A DNA stretch of 64,000 bases, taken from NCBI GenBank assembly GCA_950106755.1, contig OX467083.1:51102555-51166554 (forward strand). The letters run 5' to 3'. Below are positions 43,004 to 55,600 of the stretch, one piece after another; the stretch's first letter is position 1, and each line of letters opens with the position of its first letter. A model generated the notes under the pieces. That model was not told the DNA's origin. It did not search any database and was given only the letters and a program-made list of their open reading frames with translations. The stretch comes from Climacium dendroides (taxonomy: Eukaryota; Streptophyta; Bryopsida; Hypnales; Climaciaceae). A program made the translations under genes and the position numbers.

Positions 43004-46000
43004 TTAGGACTCTATCAAAGAATCAGAACTCGGAGATGACTCCGAGGACTCTCTACCTTCGGATGCTGAAACATCTATATATTGTAAGACATTTAAAGCG
43101 TAAGTGTCTTTACGGCGTTTGGGTTTGGAGCAACCAAACTCCACGAAGGCACTCGCCATTTGCTCGGCATAGATTGGGAGCTCAAAAGACTTCTCCGGAC
43201 TGATGAGAAGACTTAGTTGGGGTAGGGTGGCATTCCTTGCCATCAATCTCCCATCTCTGCAATGGAAGAAGACATGTTGTCAATATTGTAGAACATGAAA
43301 GTCTTCATCCAAGCAAAGATGAAAGAAAATGCCAACTTACTTACTAGATTTTCCCTTGCGAACGAATTTGCGAGGCACCACTGGCATATCCTCCGGATCT
43401 TGTGAAAGGTGAACTATCGGTGGCACAGTTGGTGTCACCACTACGGGTGTTGGTGACTTCCTCGTGGATTTCAGAATGGCATCATAAATGTCTTTATTCC
43501 CTTCCAAAGCCGCAATGTGGTGGCCGATGCCACAGCAAGCCGTAATACATGCACCTGGAGGCAGTGAAATCAAAATGACTTAGTTCCATGAAAGAATTGG
43601 AAGAACACATTTGGAGGAGTAACTTCTGAATGGAATCATTACCTGTAGATGCGGTACAATCTAGAATCAAGTCTCCTGGAACGCTTGTTGCCTCCAGGAG
43701 GATAGTGAAGAACCTTGGATCTTTTTCGCGTCCGCCTTGCCAAGGTTTGTTTCCATTCATAGCCACGTCATCTGCATGGGTGTAATTGATCAGCATGTCA
43801 TCGATAGCCAAGTCCACACCAGCCTTCATTGTGGTGTTAGTCTTTTTGAAGGAAAATTTGGATTTTCCTTTGGAGCCGAGGTCCTTCACGAGGAGGGTGA
43901 TTCCAAACTTCTGTGTCTGCAACGTCCATAGCAAATGTACATAAGAATGCATTAAATGGAGTGCATTGCAACTTGTTCATAAAAGGAGACAAAATTCTAT
44001 GAAAATTACCGTCTTTGTGTTGTCTATAGCCGAGGTGATGTGCATGCGGTTCATCCCCATCCAGTCCTTCTTCATCAGCAAGTCATATGTCTCACATACC
44101 CCAGCAATGTTCTCTTTGGATTTGATGCTGTAGGAGTGAAATAGAATGATGCATCCATCATCTTGTAGATGCTCTGCGGCAAAGCTACATGCCAACTGGA
44201 GAGCCTCATCATCAGCATCTGCATTCCACATTGGCACCTCATGGGTCGGTGTAGAGAGCCCAGGCACGGGTAAGTTCTCCGGGATGTCAATGAATATGAC
44301 ATCCACCCCCAGTCGAGCATTTGGCACTCCCTCGAACATGCGAGTCTTTCCGGTTGACATCTACAAACATGTAGAACATGGTGAAGTTAAAAATAAGCAC
44401 AGAAAACATTCATGAGACATGAAAGCACAAAATGCGCTTTTGAGTACAAAGATGCATATGCATACTTTTTTCAAGAAATGCAGCACCTCGTTGTACCACG
44501 TGGGCTTCTCCTCGACCATGTCTTTTGCCAGGACTTCGATGGAGATGTTGAGGATCAAATCCTCCGTCTTAGAAACATCACCTTCTGTAATGACCATGGC
44601 TTGTGTCATACGAGTGATAACTTCCTCGGTGAGCTGTAGGAGAGTAGCCTTCTTCTGTATTGCACTTTGCGCCTGTGAATCTTCATTTGCGGTGGAAGAT
44701 GGTACCACCTCGCCTCCCGCTTCCTCCTTCTTCTTTCCCTTTCCCTTGCCTTTACCCTTCTCTTCCTTTTCTTTTGCCACCTTTTTGTCAGCGAGCTCGG
44801 ATGCCTTCATCTCCTTCGCTTCAAGGTGGACTTGGACCCGTACCTCTTTCTTCCGGTCCAAAAAATCCCTCCTTGCAATGGCCTTCTTTCTTGCTTTGTC
44901 ATCCAGGCCTGTAAACTCATTGATCTCTAAGTCCAGGACCCCTTTCCCGTCCAAAGATCTCCTGAATTCAACCTCGGAAGGAGGAGTGAACTCGAGGAGA
45001 CAATCTAGGTACCATCCTCCACCGCTGAGATGAGCTGTGGTGTAGGTGCGGAGCTGGTGTGCGGTGAACATACAAGAATTGGATGTGCGATCCAGATATG
45101 ATGATAGGAAGGGGGGAAGGTCTGAGTGATCGATGGCTCCTTTTCCTTCGAGCTCAAATTTGAAATATCTACAGCACAAGCATGATTTTGCATTCAGGAG
45201 AATGTAAATGATGATCATGGAATCTCTACAACATACATCTGTGACCAATTCTGGATGGTAAGACCAACGAACTTGTGAAAAATGAATGCATTTCCAGTAT
45301 AAGGGCCTAATGGAGACGTTGCAGAAGAGAATTATCATACAATTGTATAGCGAAAGGTTCTAAAATAAGGAGTTAGAGTTGAAGTCAACATTTGAAATCT
45401 CATTATAATGGACTTCAAATAGTATAGTAAGTTTTACAATAACTTGCTGTCCACCAAGTTATTAGACATATTCCAGTATTGAGATAGTGGAACTCACCGG
45501 TACAAAACTCTGCGCACAACAGCGGCTGACGCTTCGTGAGCCATGAACGAGTCCCCCTTTTTGAAGTAATTCTGCCCTTTGAAATATGTCTGAAACCCGT
45601 GCTCCCAAACTGTGCGCCTCCACCCTTCTATGTACTCTACCAAGTACTGTGGTTGTGTTGGAATGCTGTAGTTCACAGTGATGTTGTCCTGCTTCACCAC
45701 CGAGTCGAAGTACTCCACTGCTGCATCTTCGATCTGTAGAGTACAATGCATGCTAAAAATGTACAATTGAAGACGTCCATGGTCCCATTCTGAACTTGTG
45801 AGTTACAATTTGAAAACCAAGTATCGCTTGGTATAGTTACTTGACTACAGGAAACAATTCCCTTACCCCAGCATACCAGACGCATTTGGCAAGGAAATGG
45901 GGCAGGAGATTTTCAGAGACGGGCTTTGGTGGGAACTTCCTTGCTTCGCGAGATGGCGCGGAGGAGTTCCACCACTTCAAGATCTTGATCTTGTGTGCAG

Positions 46001-47470
46001 GCGCCATGTTGCATGTGGCCACCATTTGCAACTTCTCTAATGTCATTTCAGGCACTTCATTAGTGCTCCAGTGCCTCTCCACCTATGACAGCAACACATT
46101 CAATAACTCTTGGCGTTTGAAAACAGAAGAAGTAAATTCGTAGTTGTACAAGGTTTCAGAATTAGACTGACCTCCTGTAAGAAGCCTGGCCCGTTAGATG
46201 GTTGAGCCACTGCCAACAACTTCCCCATTTTCACCATCAGAGTTTTGGTTTTCTCCTTTGCTCCCGCCCTCATGGCAAGAGCGACTTCTTCAGGGGTCGT
46301 CTCCTCTTCTGGTGTAGCATCGGTATACTTTCTCACTACAGCATCCGCAGCTTGGGAAATCTCTTGCTGCACATTCAGACGATAACATTGAATTAGAAGT
46401 TAGGCATGTGAAGAGTTTTGGGAGCAGGTTGCAGCAAACTGAAGGATTCCAAATTTGTATAACACATAGTGTCTTACCCTGAAAATGAACGATGTGAAGA
46501 CCTCCACAGGTATGCTATACCATTTCCTTGAAACCTTGAATTGCAAACACCTTTTCTTCAACCCGGGCTTGAGGAGATCAGCAAATCGGTTGATTGGGAG
46601 AAGACCATACTTCTGCACCTGGTACAAAGTGTGTACCAAGTTTGTCTTCACGTGTGAATCCTCCACCGACCTGGAAGTACATGACTATTTTAGGAAATCC
46701 AATAAGCCACCATGATTTCACAACTACGGCACATAAAAACCAAAGACCGGAAAAGCAGCTCAAGAAGGAAGAACTCACTTGTTGATGTCATGCATCACTT
46801 GCATGACAAGCTCGGTCTTCCCTTTGGTTTCCAGTACAATGCAGTCTACGACACAGTGCCATTTTGGGAGCAATGTGTAGCACCTGTCAATGAGGTTCAT
46901 CCATGCAATGCGGCGATGGTTGCCGTCGCAAATGAAGAACTTCAAGTTCTTGAGGAACTGAAGTTCAGGTCTGGAGTCCAGGTAGCGTGTAAACACTTCA
47001 TTTTTCTCTCTCCAGATTGGATCCCACTTGTTCATCTCGTCCTCTGCGAACTCTTGGCTTTCTCCTTCTTCATTAGTAGTAGAGACATAGAACACTGCCG
47101 CTCCATCACGGTATCCACCTGCAAATTCTTGCTCCAACTTCGTAATGTCACAAGTGAGTGTGGGCCTCACCATGGGCATAACGACAAGTCTGCAAAGCGG
47201 GATGTGTAGCCGGAAGAGTTCTTCGGGCTTCATTCGCAGAGTGGAGAGGATATCTACTGAGTCGCCTTTTTGTATGCGCCGCAATTCATCCTCCATGAGT
47301 CCTTGATCTTTGTCTTCTAGGTCATCTATTTGCATGGGATCTTGTCCTCCTTCTTCGTCCTCTTCTTCATCCTCTTCTTCGTCCCCAATATGCGGCTGTG
47401 TCGTTTCATCTGTTCCAGGAGTCTCCAAGATGGTCTCTTCTTGAGTTATTCCAGTGGGTGAAACATCCAT
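43004..47470 (-). CDS. C2 ParB-like/DNA methyltransferase-like protein, intact
   Basis: Ten exons with GT-AG junctions encode about 1,110 residues from ATG 47470 (after an acceptor ATGCAG, so an upstream exon is possible). Approximate exons: 47470-46777, 46672-46479, 46367-46172, 46082-45868, 45736-45497, 45170-44464, 44360-44012, 43922-43647, 43559-43347 and 43260-43004. Residues ~30-60 are acidic. ParB-type FFICDGNHRRIAW lies at ~182. A Lys/Glu-rich charged linker sits in the sixth exon (KGKGKGKKKEE). Methyltransferase core: DVIFIDIPENLPVPG (motif IV position, but D-I-P rather than D-P-P-Y) and LILDCTASTG-ACITACCGIGHHIAALEGNKDIYDAIL (motif I, late as in beta-class enzymes). No stop or frameshift was found in any exon. 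Domain calls are motif-based, and the altered motif IV leaves activity open. Confidence 0.75.
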
Positions 47471-47693
47471 CTGCATGTACAATTCCAGTCAGAGAAGATT
47501 GCACTCGCAAATTAAAAAAGAGGCCAAGTCCGTGCGAAGAATTTATGTTGAGACGTAGTTGAAAATGCTTTACTTCAATAAAAAAAATTACACTTATAGA
47601 ATGGAAGAGTGGTAAATATATGAAAGAAAAATAGCCTACACATGGCTTGCATGTCTAAAACCACAGAAGGTATGTAATTGGGGTCATGAAACC

Positions 47694-48757
47694 CTATTGG
47701 ATGATGTCCACATCATCATCCTCATCTGAGTCTGAGCTAAGGATGATGACTTTATATGTGTAAACTCTACCAATCCCAATACTCTCACTCACTTCCTCAA
47801 ACGAGGGGCTAGAGCTAGCATTTGAGAGCTCAATGGCGGAGGAATACTCCGTCTCCGAGCTCTCAGGGGAGAACCATGGCCCAGGCCCTTGGTTCCAAGT
47901 AAGCCTATCTCCCTCGAAGTCATTTACAGCACGCTCTGCAGCGTCCATGATGTCTGCAAAACTCACCAAGTTCTCTTCATCATCACTAGAGTCACTTGAA
48001 AGCACTTGGCGTGTTTGAGGCCCCTTCTGTGGTTGAGAAGGCCCTCCTATCTGCAACGATGTCAAGGTCTGGTCAATTGGGGCCTGCTTCTCTTTAGATG
48101 TCACCCTTGGGCGCTTGCCTTTGCGTTGGCCAGCCTAGAGGAATGAATACAATGAAATTAGAGTTGAGGTTGAAGACAATGTCTAAGAGACATTGAATGC
48201 AACTGTAAGCAAGGAAACTTCAATTTACAAATCTCAACATGTACTATAAATACCGAAGGTCTTTGTAACCAAACTTCCTGAACATGTAGGCTTCATTCCC
48301 CTACATGAATTCTATACCTACATTGAAGTGTAAAATCAAGACGCATATGTCTTGGCAAGGTAATTCTCTCTAACAATATGTTATAACTCTTTTATAACAA
48401 CAAAACATGCATTTGCAAAGAACACAGTGCAATAGCAATTCAAAATCCACGCCAAAGGCTATGAGTACATTAGTAAGATTTTCCAAAGACATAGAGAACT
48501 GAAGGACAAGTCCTAACGAACAATGTAAGCAAAAAAAATTGGGAACTTGAGAATGAGTTCCCTAAGACAAACAGAGCTAGGGGACGAGTTCCTAACGACA
48601 TTGAGAGCACTTAGCCTAAATCCCAAATCCGAATTTCCTCTATTTCATTACTTAAATATAAACAAAAAAAGACAGATACTAATACCTCATCAGAGATTGA
48701 TTGTGTGCCATCGAACAACTCCCCATGACGATCACATGTCTGAAGAAAGCAAATGCA
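47694..48757 (-). CDS. C2 small Ser/acidic protein upstream of the ParB gene
   Basis: At least two exons: 48757-48687 (TCDRHGELFDGTQSISDE) and 48135-47694, the latter starting AGQRKGKRPRVTSKEK and ending in an acidic tail (SSDSDEDDDVDIIQ). A basic nuclear-localisation-like start and Ser/Glu-rich body suggest a small nuclear protein. It occupies the place of the small basic gene in C1 and C3, but sequence similarity is limited to the basic cluster. The 5' end is not defined. Confidence 0.4.
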
Positions 48758-48820
48758 CACGTCAGGATTGAAGATGGACCCATACAGCAGTTTTGGAGCA
48801 CAAATTGAGTAAAAACAACT

Positions 48821-48926
48821 TGGGCATGTGAATAATTCCATCAAGCTTGGATGTCACCGTGAACACCGTCGGATCCGATGGTGTTCACGGTGACATCCAA
48901 GCTTGATGGAATTATTCACATGCCCA
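48821..48926. repeat. 106-bp palindrome 1
   Basis: Arms of 53 bp with a single mismatch, centred on GGATCC at 48873/48874. The inner part reads TGTCACCGTGAACACCG and its complement, and the outer part TGGGCATGTGAATAATTCC. There is no loop. It could fold into a long hairpin. Confidence 0.95.
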
Positions 48927-49055
48927 AATATCTAATTCTTCCAGCATCATTCTAATGAGATATGAGCTGTCCAAGGTGACATAAAATTCCTACCAGATAA
49001 AGGCCAGCCCACATCCACATTCCAATTAGATCCACGCCAGTCCACGCGGGAGATT

Positions 49056-49161
49056 TGGGCATGTGATAAATGCCATCAGGCTGGGGTGTCACCGTGAACA
49101 CCGTCGAATCCGATGGTGTTCACGGTGACACCCCAGCCTGATGGCATTTATCACGTACCCA
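49056..49161. repeat. 106-bp palindrome 2
   Basis: Same length as palindrome 1 and the same inner segment, with a diverged middle (GATAAATGCCATCAGGCTGG). Centred at 49108/49109 on GAATCC. Few mismatches between the arms. It shares the TGGGCATGTGA start with palindrome 1. Confidence 0.95.
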
Positions 49162-49542
49162 AGTTCTCTCCCAAAATCCGATTTCTCTCAAAATGAGATC
49201 CAGGCCGGTCCACACGTGTTATTCAATCAAGGCAAGTGATCTTGCAGGTTATTCGATGAAGGCAAGTGAACGAGTGAAGGTTATTCGATTAAGGGAAGTG
49301 CACGAGCTAGATTCAACATTTCTCATTCTTGTGTTTATACTGAATCTAGAACGCCTTACCGGGACTGAGGATACTACGTGCTGCGGTGACAAATTTCAGT
49401 AGCTAAACAAAATTCGGAAGGTAAATCGCGCCAGCCTTTCTCAAGATCAACTTCATCTCAGATTATCGCATCTCCCCCAGTGCGGAGCTCAAGGAAGATA
49501 AGACTTTCACTCAGTACTGGGTCAGGGTGGTCGTTGGAGTCA

Positions 49543-49648
49543 TCGGCCTCCCGAAAACATGATCAGTCCGGGGGTGCTGCTTGAACACCGTCGGATCCGA
49601 CGGTGTTCAAGCAGCACCCCCGGACTGATCATGTTTTCGGGAGGCCGA
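49543..49648. repeat. 106-bp palindrome 3
   Basis: Exactly 106 bp, centred at 49595/49596 on GGATCC, with arms I read as perfect. It shares the core AACACCGTCGGATCCGACGG with the others, but the outer 40 bp of each arm (CCCGAAAACATGATCAGTCC...) is a different sequence. Confidence 0.95.
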
Positions 49649-49833
49649 CGTGAGAGCTCCCTCATAATTATCCAAGCTGGATCTGCCACTGTGTACCCCC
49701 TCGTGAGAGCTTGCGTAAGCCCAAAATTTTGCAGTCAATGCTAATGTGGTGGTTGTCAACCAAACCGCGGGATTGAGGATTTCAGTCTCAGACTTCTGAT
49801 GTTGCCGCCCCTTCCTTAAGCTCAGATTGGAAA

Positions 49834-50285
49834 CTCATCAGTGGAAGCGAAAGCACTCGATGGAGCATTACAGGTTCTAACTGAATCTGTAGGAGACAAA
49901 ACGTGCATCACAAGCGTGACGCCCGTGACGCGACTGCCGCGCGCCACGCGTAGCGCGAGTGGCGCTGCTGAAGTCGGATTCCTTGGAAACTCAGCAGTGG
50001 CCGCGAATGCACTCGATGGAGCATTACAGGTTCTAACTGAAATTGAAGGGGACAAATCGAGCATCACAGGCGTGACGCCCGTGACGTGACTGCCGCGCGC
50101 CGCGCGTGGCGCGAGTGGCGCTGCTGAAGTCGGATTCCTTGGAAACTCAACAGTGGCCACAAATGCACTCGATGGAGCATTACAGGTTCTAACTGAAACT
50201 GAAGGGGACAAATCGAGCATCACAAGCGTGACGCCAGCGACGCGACTGCCGCGCGCCGCGTGTAGCGCGAGTGGCGCTGCTGAAG
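49834..50285 (+). repeat. 156-bp tandem repeats
   Basis: Three units begin at 49834, 49990 and 50146. They are GC-rich with a CpG-dense CGCGCGCCGCGCGTGGCGCG-type block. Open frames on both strands are a by-product of the unit length, which is divisible by three. Confidence 0.85.
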
Positions 50286-50678
50286 CTTGTACTCCTCAAC
50301 GCTTTGGACTTTCACGATCGACCAAAATGTAGACACTGACCTGAATCGCTGAGTCCGTCTCGGCATCTGCCATCTTGGAACGACTGCGAGTACTGCGGGC
50401 CATTGCAGCTTCGTCCTGCAGATCAAGGAGTGCCAAGCTGTTAATAATCGATTCACAAAATCAAAATCCCACAAGTTCTCATTCCAGCACACGCGGCCGT
50501 TTGATTGCATGTGATGTCGTTGAGCACCAGCTTCTCAATGCAAGGTCCTCCACCGTCAAGCGCGTATCGTGAGCGATGAGAGAGTTTGAATGTTTCCCGC
50601 CTACGTCCACAGGAGGAATCCCTGGAAGCTCGTTCATTGGATGGCGCAGAGAGATATCCGCGAGTCTATCTCGAAGTC

Positions 50679-50789
50679 GACTCACTTCGGCGGCATCCCG
50701 AACTCACCTGGGCGACATCCGTGAACACCGTCGGCATCCCGGACTCACCTGGGCGGCATCCCGGATTCACTTGGGCGGCATCCGTGAAC
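50679..50789 (+). repeat. Short-unit repeat with part of the palindrome core
   Basis: Four or five imperfect copies of a CGGCATCCCGGACTCACCTGGG-like unit. One junction contains GTGAACACCGTCGGCATCC, an arm-like half of the 106-bp palindrome core that is not mirrored. Confidence 0.65.
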
Positions 50790-52615
50790 TTGGAACAGAA
50801 CTACCTTTTCAGAGTCATTTTGGACGCTTGGAAATCCGGAACCAACTTCCTGGAGCAAGCGGTGCGGGAGACACCGAATTGTGGCTCAGGGCGATCGACC
50901 GATTCGAAGGCCTTATTCATCTTCCCCGATTTCCAGTTTCAGACTCACAGTTGGAGACTAAGGACTCCCAAGACTAGCTTCTGGATTGCTACTTTAGAGG
51001 ACGACTAACTTCTGAGCACTCTTTTATTTTGAAAACTCCGAAGCACCCCTGCTGGTGATTCAATTGCTTTGGCATTATAGAACTTTAAAAAAATTCATTT
51101 TCTTTCTTAGTGACATTAGAATGTCTACGCGCCTTCAAAGCCTATGAATGTTTGCAAGCTTCATGTGAACACTGCAGACAAATTGTTCTTGTTAATACAA
51201 ATGTCTGGCCTTGACCTTAAACACCCTTTCCAAATTACAGAAAAGTACTTCTAAAATAAGGGATGTTCTACTTGTCTCTTTGGAGCAGCACCAGAGCCTT
51301 CAAGGCCTTCACTCCATATGAGAGTACTTATCACTCTTACATGATTTCACATACTCTTAAAATGGCCTACTGAAAGCACGTCTGTGCCATGCAGAAGTGT
51401 GTATTCAGGGTAAGTCTCCGATATGATAATGGTCAGTCTCTAAGCAATGTAGTGCACAATCCACTACAATTAGGTACCATAACCAAGCTAAGGTCCTCTG
51501 TCACTATAATCTAGGTTGACGCCATGACTGCAGTATATGAGAGGAGTTCAAATCTAAACTCACATTCACCGTGTCGACGCCTCCAAATTTGCTAAGTCCT
51601 GCACTTTCTCTGATCCCGTCATGCACAGTGTGCAACGGGAGACCCACTTCATCTACTAGAGGCGCATCACCTTCTTGGAACTGGATGGCTCTTGGTACCT
51701 CTCTCTCTACACCCTACCTCGTCCTTGAAACTGTTTTCTTCGCTCTCGTCATCCTGGATACCCTCAAAGCCTTTGCTGTCGAAAAGAAGAAAGTTCTACG
51801 TCTCTTCCTTTTTGTACGATGTGACGGAGCTAAGATGGCAGAGTTTGGATTGCCTACAAGCATGAGACAGCAAAAACTACGTGATTACTAAGATGCAACG
51901 CTACTACTACAATTGGAGTTGCAAAATGAAAAGGCTTTGAGCAGGTCCAAGGTACAGCTTATAGTTGCTCTTGAACGAGGTTCGCATGCTCGAAATTACT
52001 GCATTCTCCTAACTAGCCAAGCTCTAATTAATCTCCTAAGATCAACTGACACGTGAGTATTGGCGGCTCCATGAAAGCGCCATGCATTTATTTTGCTTTG
52101 AAATCGGCATACTATGCTCTTGAAGTATTGGCAGCCCTAATGACTTTGAAGTCCGTCTCGTTTTGACAAAACTGTCATGCTGTCAGTTGAGTTTGCCACG
52201 CTCCAAATCCTCCAATGTCGGCACAATATTTCCTCCGCCTCCAGCAATTAATTTTTGAAAATGACGGCGGAGTTGGGCACTCCTAACAATAACAGAGCTC
52301 CTGCAAGGCGTGCATGTATTGGCAATGACTTTGGATACCTAATACATCATTGCAAAAATTCGGAATCATTACTTGACGGCTAAGGTTATTAAACTGCTCT
52401 TAATTTCAAAATTCTAACCTTTACTGGCGGCAATACGGAAAGTAACTTAATTGAGTGGCAATAGAAATTTGTACTAACCTGGACCTCGCTGTCTGTGTGA
52501 AAAGTGATGATCACAATGATTGCAAGGAACTCCTCAACAAAGTATAAAATCCTCAATACCCTTCTTAAAAGCCAGTTCTGTCATTTCAAATTCCTGCAGT
52601 CATCCTACTTACACT

Positions 52616-55600
52616 ATGGCTTGTATTAGAGTAGATGGTCATGAAATACCTTTGGTGTTTCCAGTGAATCACGAAGGACATGCTAGAGTACTCAATCACC
52701 TTTTGCATGTCAGATTCAAGTTCCTAGAGTCTTCAATCTATGTCGAAGAAGAGAGAAAGTCGGAATCAGGGGAATTAGAGCATTCCATTCCAGTGGAGAA
52801 GAGTGTAGAAGAAGAAGTCCACTGTTGGTATCTGCAGGCAGGAAACTATAGAGCTTTTGGGCTTCCTCTTAGTCTTCTTGGGGCGGCCACTGAGCTAGGT
52901 AGTCGGCAATCAGACAATTCTACAGTGGACATGCCTTACATGTCTCCAAGACTTCCAACTAGTCTACCAAGTGACTGCTTTCCTATACTCCCGAACAATA
53001 CGATTCTTACGAAGGTGAAGAGGGAGAAAATGGATACCATTGTAGAGTTGTCTAGTGAATCTGAGGGAGAGTCCCCGCAAGTTGCACTTCAAAACGCCAC
53101 GCTTGCGGTCCACAGTATGTCAGATACAAAAGTCATATCAACCACCCCATCCAATAGTTTACAGTCCCCTGTGCTTCCATGCCCTCCACTGACAGCAAAT
53201 CTTGGTACCCAAGTGAGTATTATGGATTGCTTGAAGAGATTGTCCAGTATTCGTCGCTCTAGAAGTGAACTATCCACAACAAACTTTGATGTTATAAAGC
53301 ACCATCGGGTGCAGTACCTTCCCCCTTCCTACAATGGAGATGTGCTATTTGAGTTACCTCCGTGTCGCTCGTCCTCTTCATCATCCGCAGCGAAGAACTT
53401 GGAGGGAATGGACAAGCGCTATGATGGACATACATGGTGCAAACTCGTAACTACAAACATCCACAACGTCGACAACCTAAAGTTCCATAAGTCTTTCTGT
53501 GCCGGTCACCTTGCTTGTAAGAACCATGAGTGCGAGTACTTGAAGAGGGCTGGAAAAAGGAATGAGACAGAGTGGAGTGGATCCACAGTCTTCCCGTTTG
53601 CAGTAAGGGATGGTCCACCCAAAGACTGTACCCTAGTGTGTAAAGTCTGCAAAGTGACATCCACTTGCCTTCACACATGCGATGCTAGGATCTACTATTG
53701 TTATAGCGACAATCCAAATATGATAAGGGTGTCTATTCACTTTGGAGCCCATACTCATCCAGTAGGAAAGGGCATGTATAGAGATTCTAGAAAAGAAATT
53801 AGTGAACTCCTAGCGGAGCAAGTTGCGAAAACACCGACAGCCACTAACTCTGCTATAGCATTGTCCGTTAGCAAAGATTTCCTGTCGAACTACTTATTTC
53901 ACCATGGAGAGGGAGAGAAGAGAATGTTGAAGGGAGAGGAAGTGGATGAGGTGATGGATTGATTCCAATATCTAAGTAGCCCTAGTATACGCAACGTAAT
54001 TTCCTCCTTCCGCTCAAATAACCGAGGAGGGGTTATTGACAACATTATGACTATGAAGAGAGAGTCGAAGTTCGAATTCATACACAATAGCGTCTTCCCA
54101 GGACAGGGCAAAGAGAAAGTATACGTTTTTAAAATGCTAATTGAAGGACCAGGAAGCGGAGTGGATATAGTGAAGCGTATGCAACCAGGAAAGGACCTTG
54201 AAAACGCGTGGATGATGTTCGACCACGTGAAGCGCGTGAAAGATTGGACCACCATGGCCTGCCACGTGTACGACTCTCAGTACAAGAAGGTGATGACCAT
54301 CGCAGTATGCGATATGCAGTCTGAAGATACCCAGGTCCAAGTACAATTTTGGAGGAGTTTGAATGTTGTTATGGCACAACATGGCGTGCCTGACCCGAAC
54401 TTCAAAGGATTCATGGCAGATAGTGCGATGGCTAATTGGAATGCGGTCCGTATAGTATATGGGAGTGGTTCTGCGAACGAGGTCATGGAGAACCGGGAGA
54501 GAACGTGTTTACTACATTGGAGCACTTCCCTTCATAAGCACACACAGAAACACATCAAACAGAACTTTCAACACCAACATATTACGCTATGCAAGCAATA
54601 CAAGGAATCGAAGACCATGGATGAAGCTGAGCTTCGATACCTAGCAATCCGGTCATGGTGGTTGTCATCTGGAGCCGCGAATGAAGAAGCACTTCATCAT
54701 TTAGATCATTGGCTTGCATTTTGGCACTTTCGATACCTGCAGTGGGGAGGCTTCATGGCAATGGTAAGTGACCGTGTCATCTCTCTATCTATATGCATGG
54801 GGAGGCTTCATGACATACACATATGCAAACACCTAAACGTCTACATGTATATGAACATACGTGTATATGGGTTTTTTTAGTAGTGTAGAATTTTTTTTAT
54901 TCAAGTAGTTTTTTTAAATCCACGTATTCTTAGGGCACAATTATGTTTTAATGCACTACTTTTTTGTAGTGAATTATTGGTTCCAGCCTAGATTTTTTTT
55001 TTTTCTCTTATTTGAATAGTATTTTGTTAGTCTAGACTTCTTTTTAGGATAGTGTTTTTTTTTGGCTTGATTTCCTTTATTCCTTTTATTGGTAGTCTAG
55101 TTTTTTTGTTTTGGACAAATGTTCTTAGCTTAGTATTTTTTGGTAGTGTGCTAGTAATTTGTTCACTCCTAATTTTTTGTCAATGTAATATTCTTTTGAA
55201 TATAGAGCTTTTTTCAGCAGAGTATTTCTTGGGTAGTTCACTGGTCTTCTAAACACTCCATTTTTTTAATCCATTTAATATTTTGTTGGAAGTCAATTTC
55301 TTTACCCTTCTCATATAAGTGCTTTCTTCCAAGGAAACTCTCTACTGACCTCCCAGAATGTATCTTTCATTTCTAATTTCCAAAATTCATTGGAACTAGT
55401 GGAAGGTAGTCCTTCCATTTTTTTCCCTATGACGTTCAGGGACTACAAAAGGGAGTACCAATAGAGAACATTTGGACATCCGTCGGATCCGACGGAAGTT
55501 GGAGTGCTCACTTCAAATGCTACTATTTGGGATACCTTGCATGAAAATATGTAAATTTTGGTCAAAGGTACAAATCCATAATTGGAGACTGAAGTATTGT

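Larger units (their letters stand above)
48758..52615. other. C2 central region without supported genes
   Basis: 3.9 kb between the divergent genes of C2, not present in C1. It holds three 106-bp palindromes (listed separately), a 156-bp tandem repeat and a short-unit repeat. ORFs at 50576-51008 and 51571-51891 have no recognisable domain, and the former is partly repeat-derived. Confidence 0.5.

Noticed and set aside
44419..45033. 204-codon plus-strand ORF
   Set aside because: Antisense shadow of the corresponding Lys/Glu-rich exon in C2.
48821..49648. MITEs
   Set aside because: The three palindromes have no loop, no shared terminal sequence across all three and no obvious target duplications. 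They are reported instead as palindromes of unknown origin.
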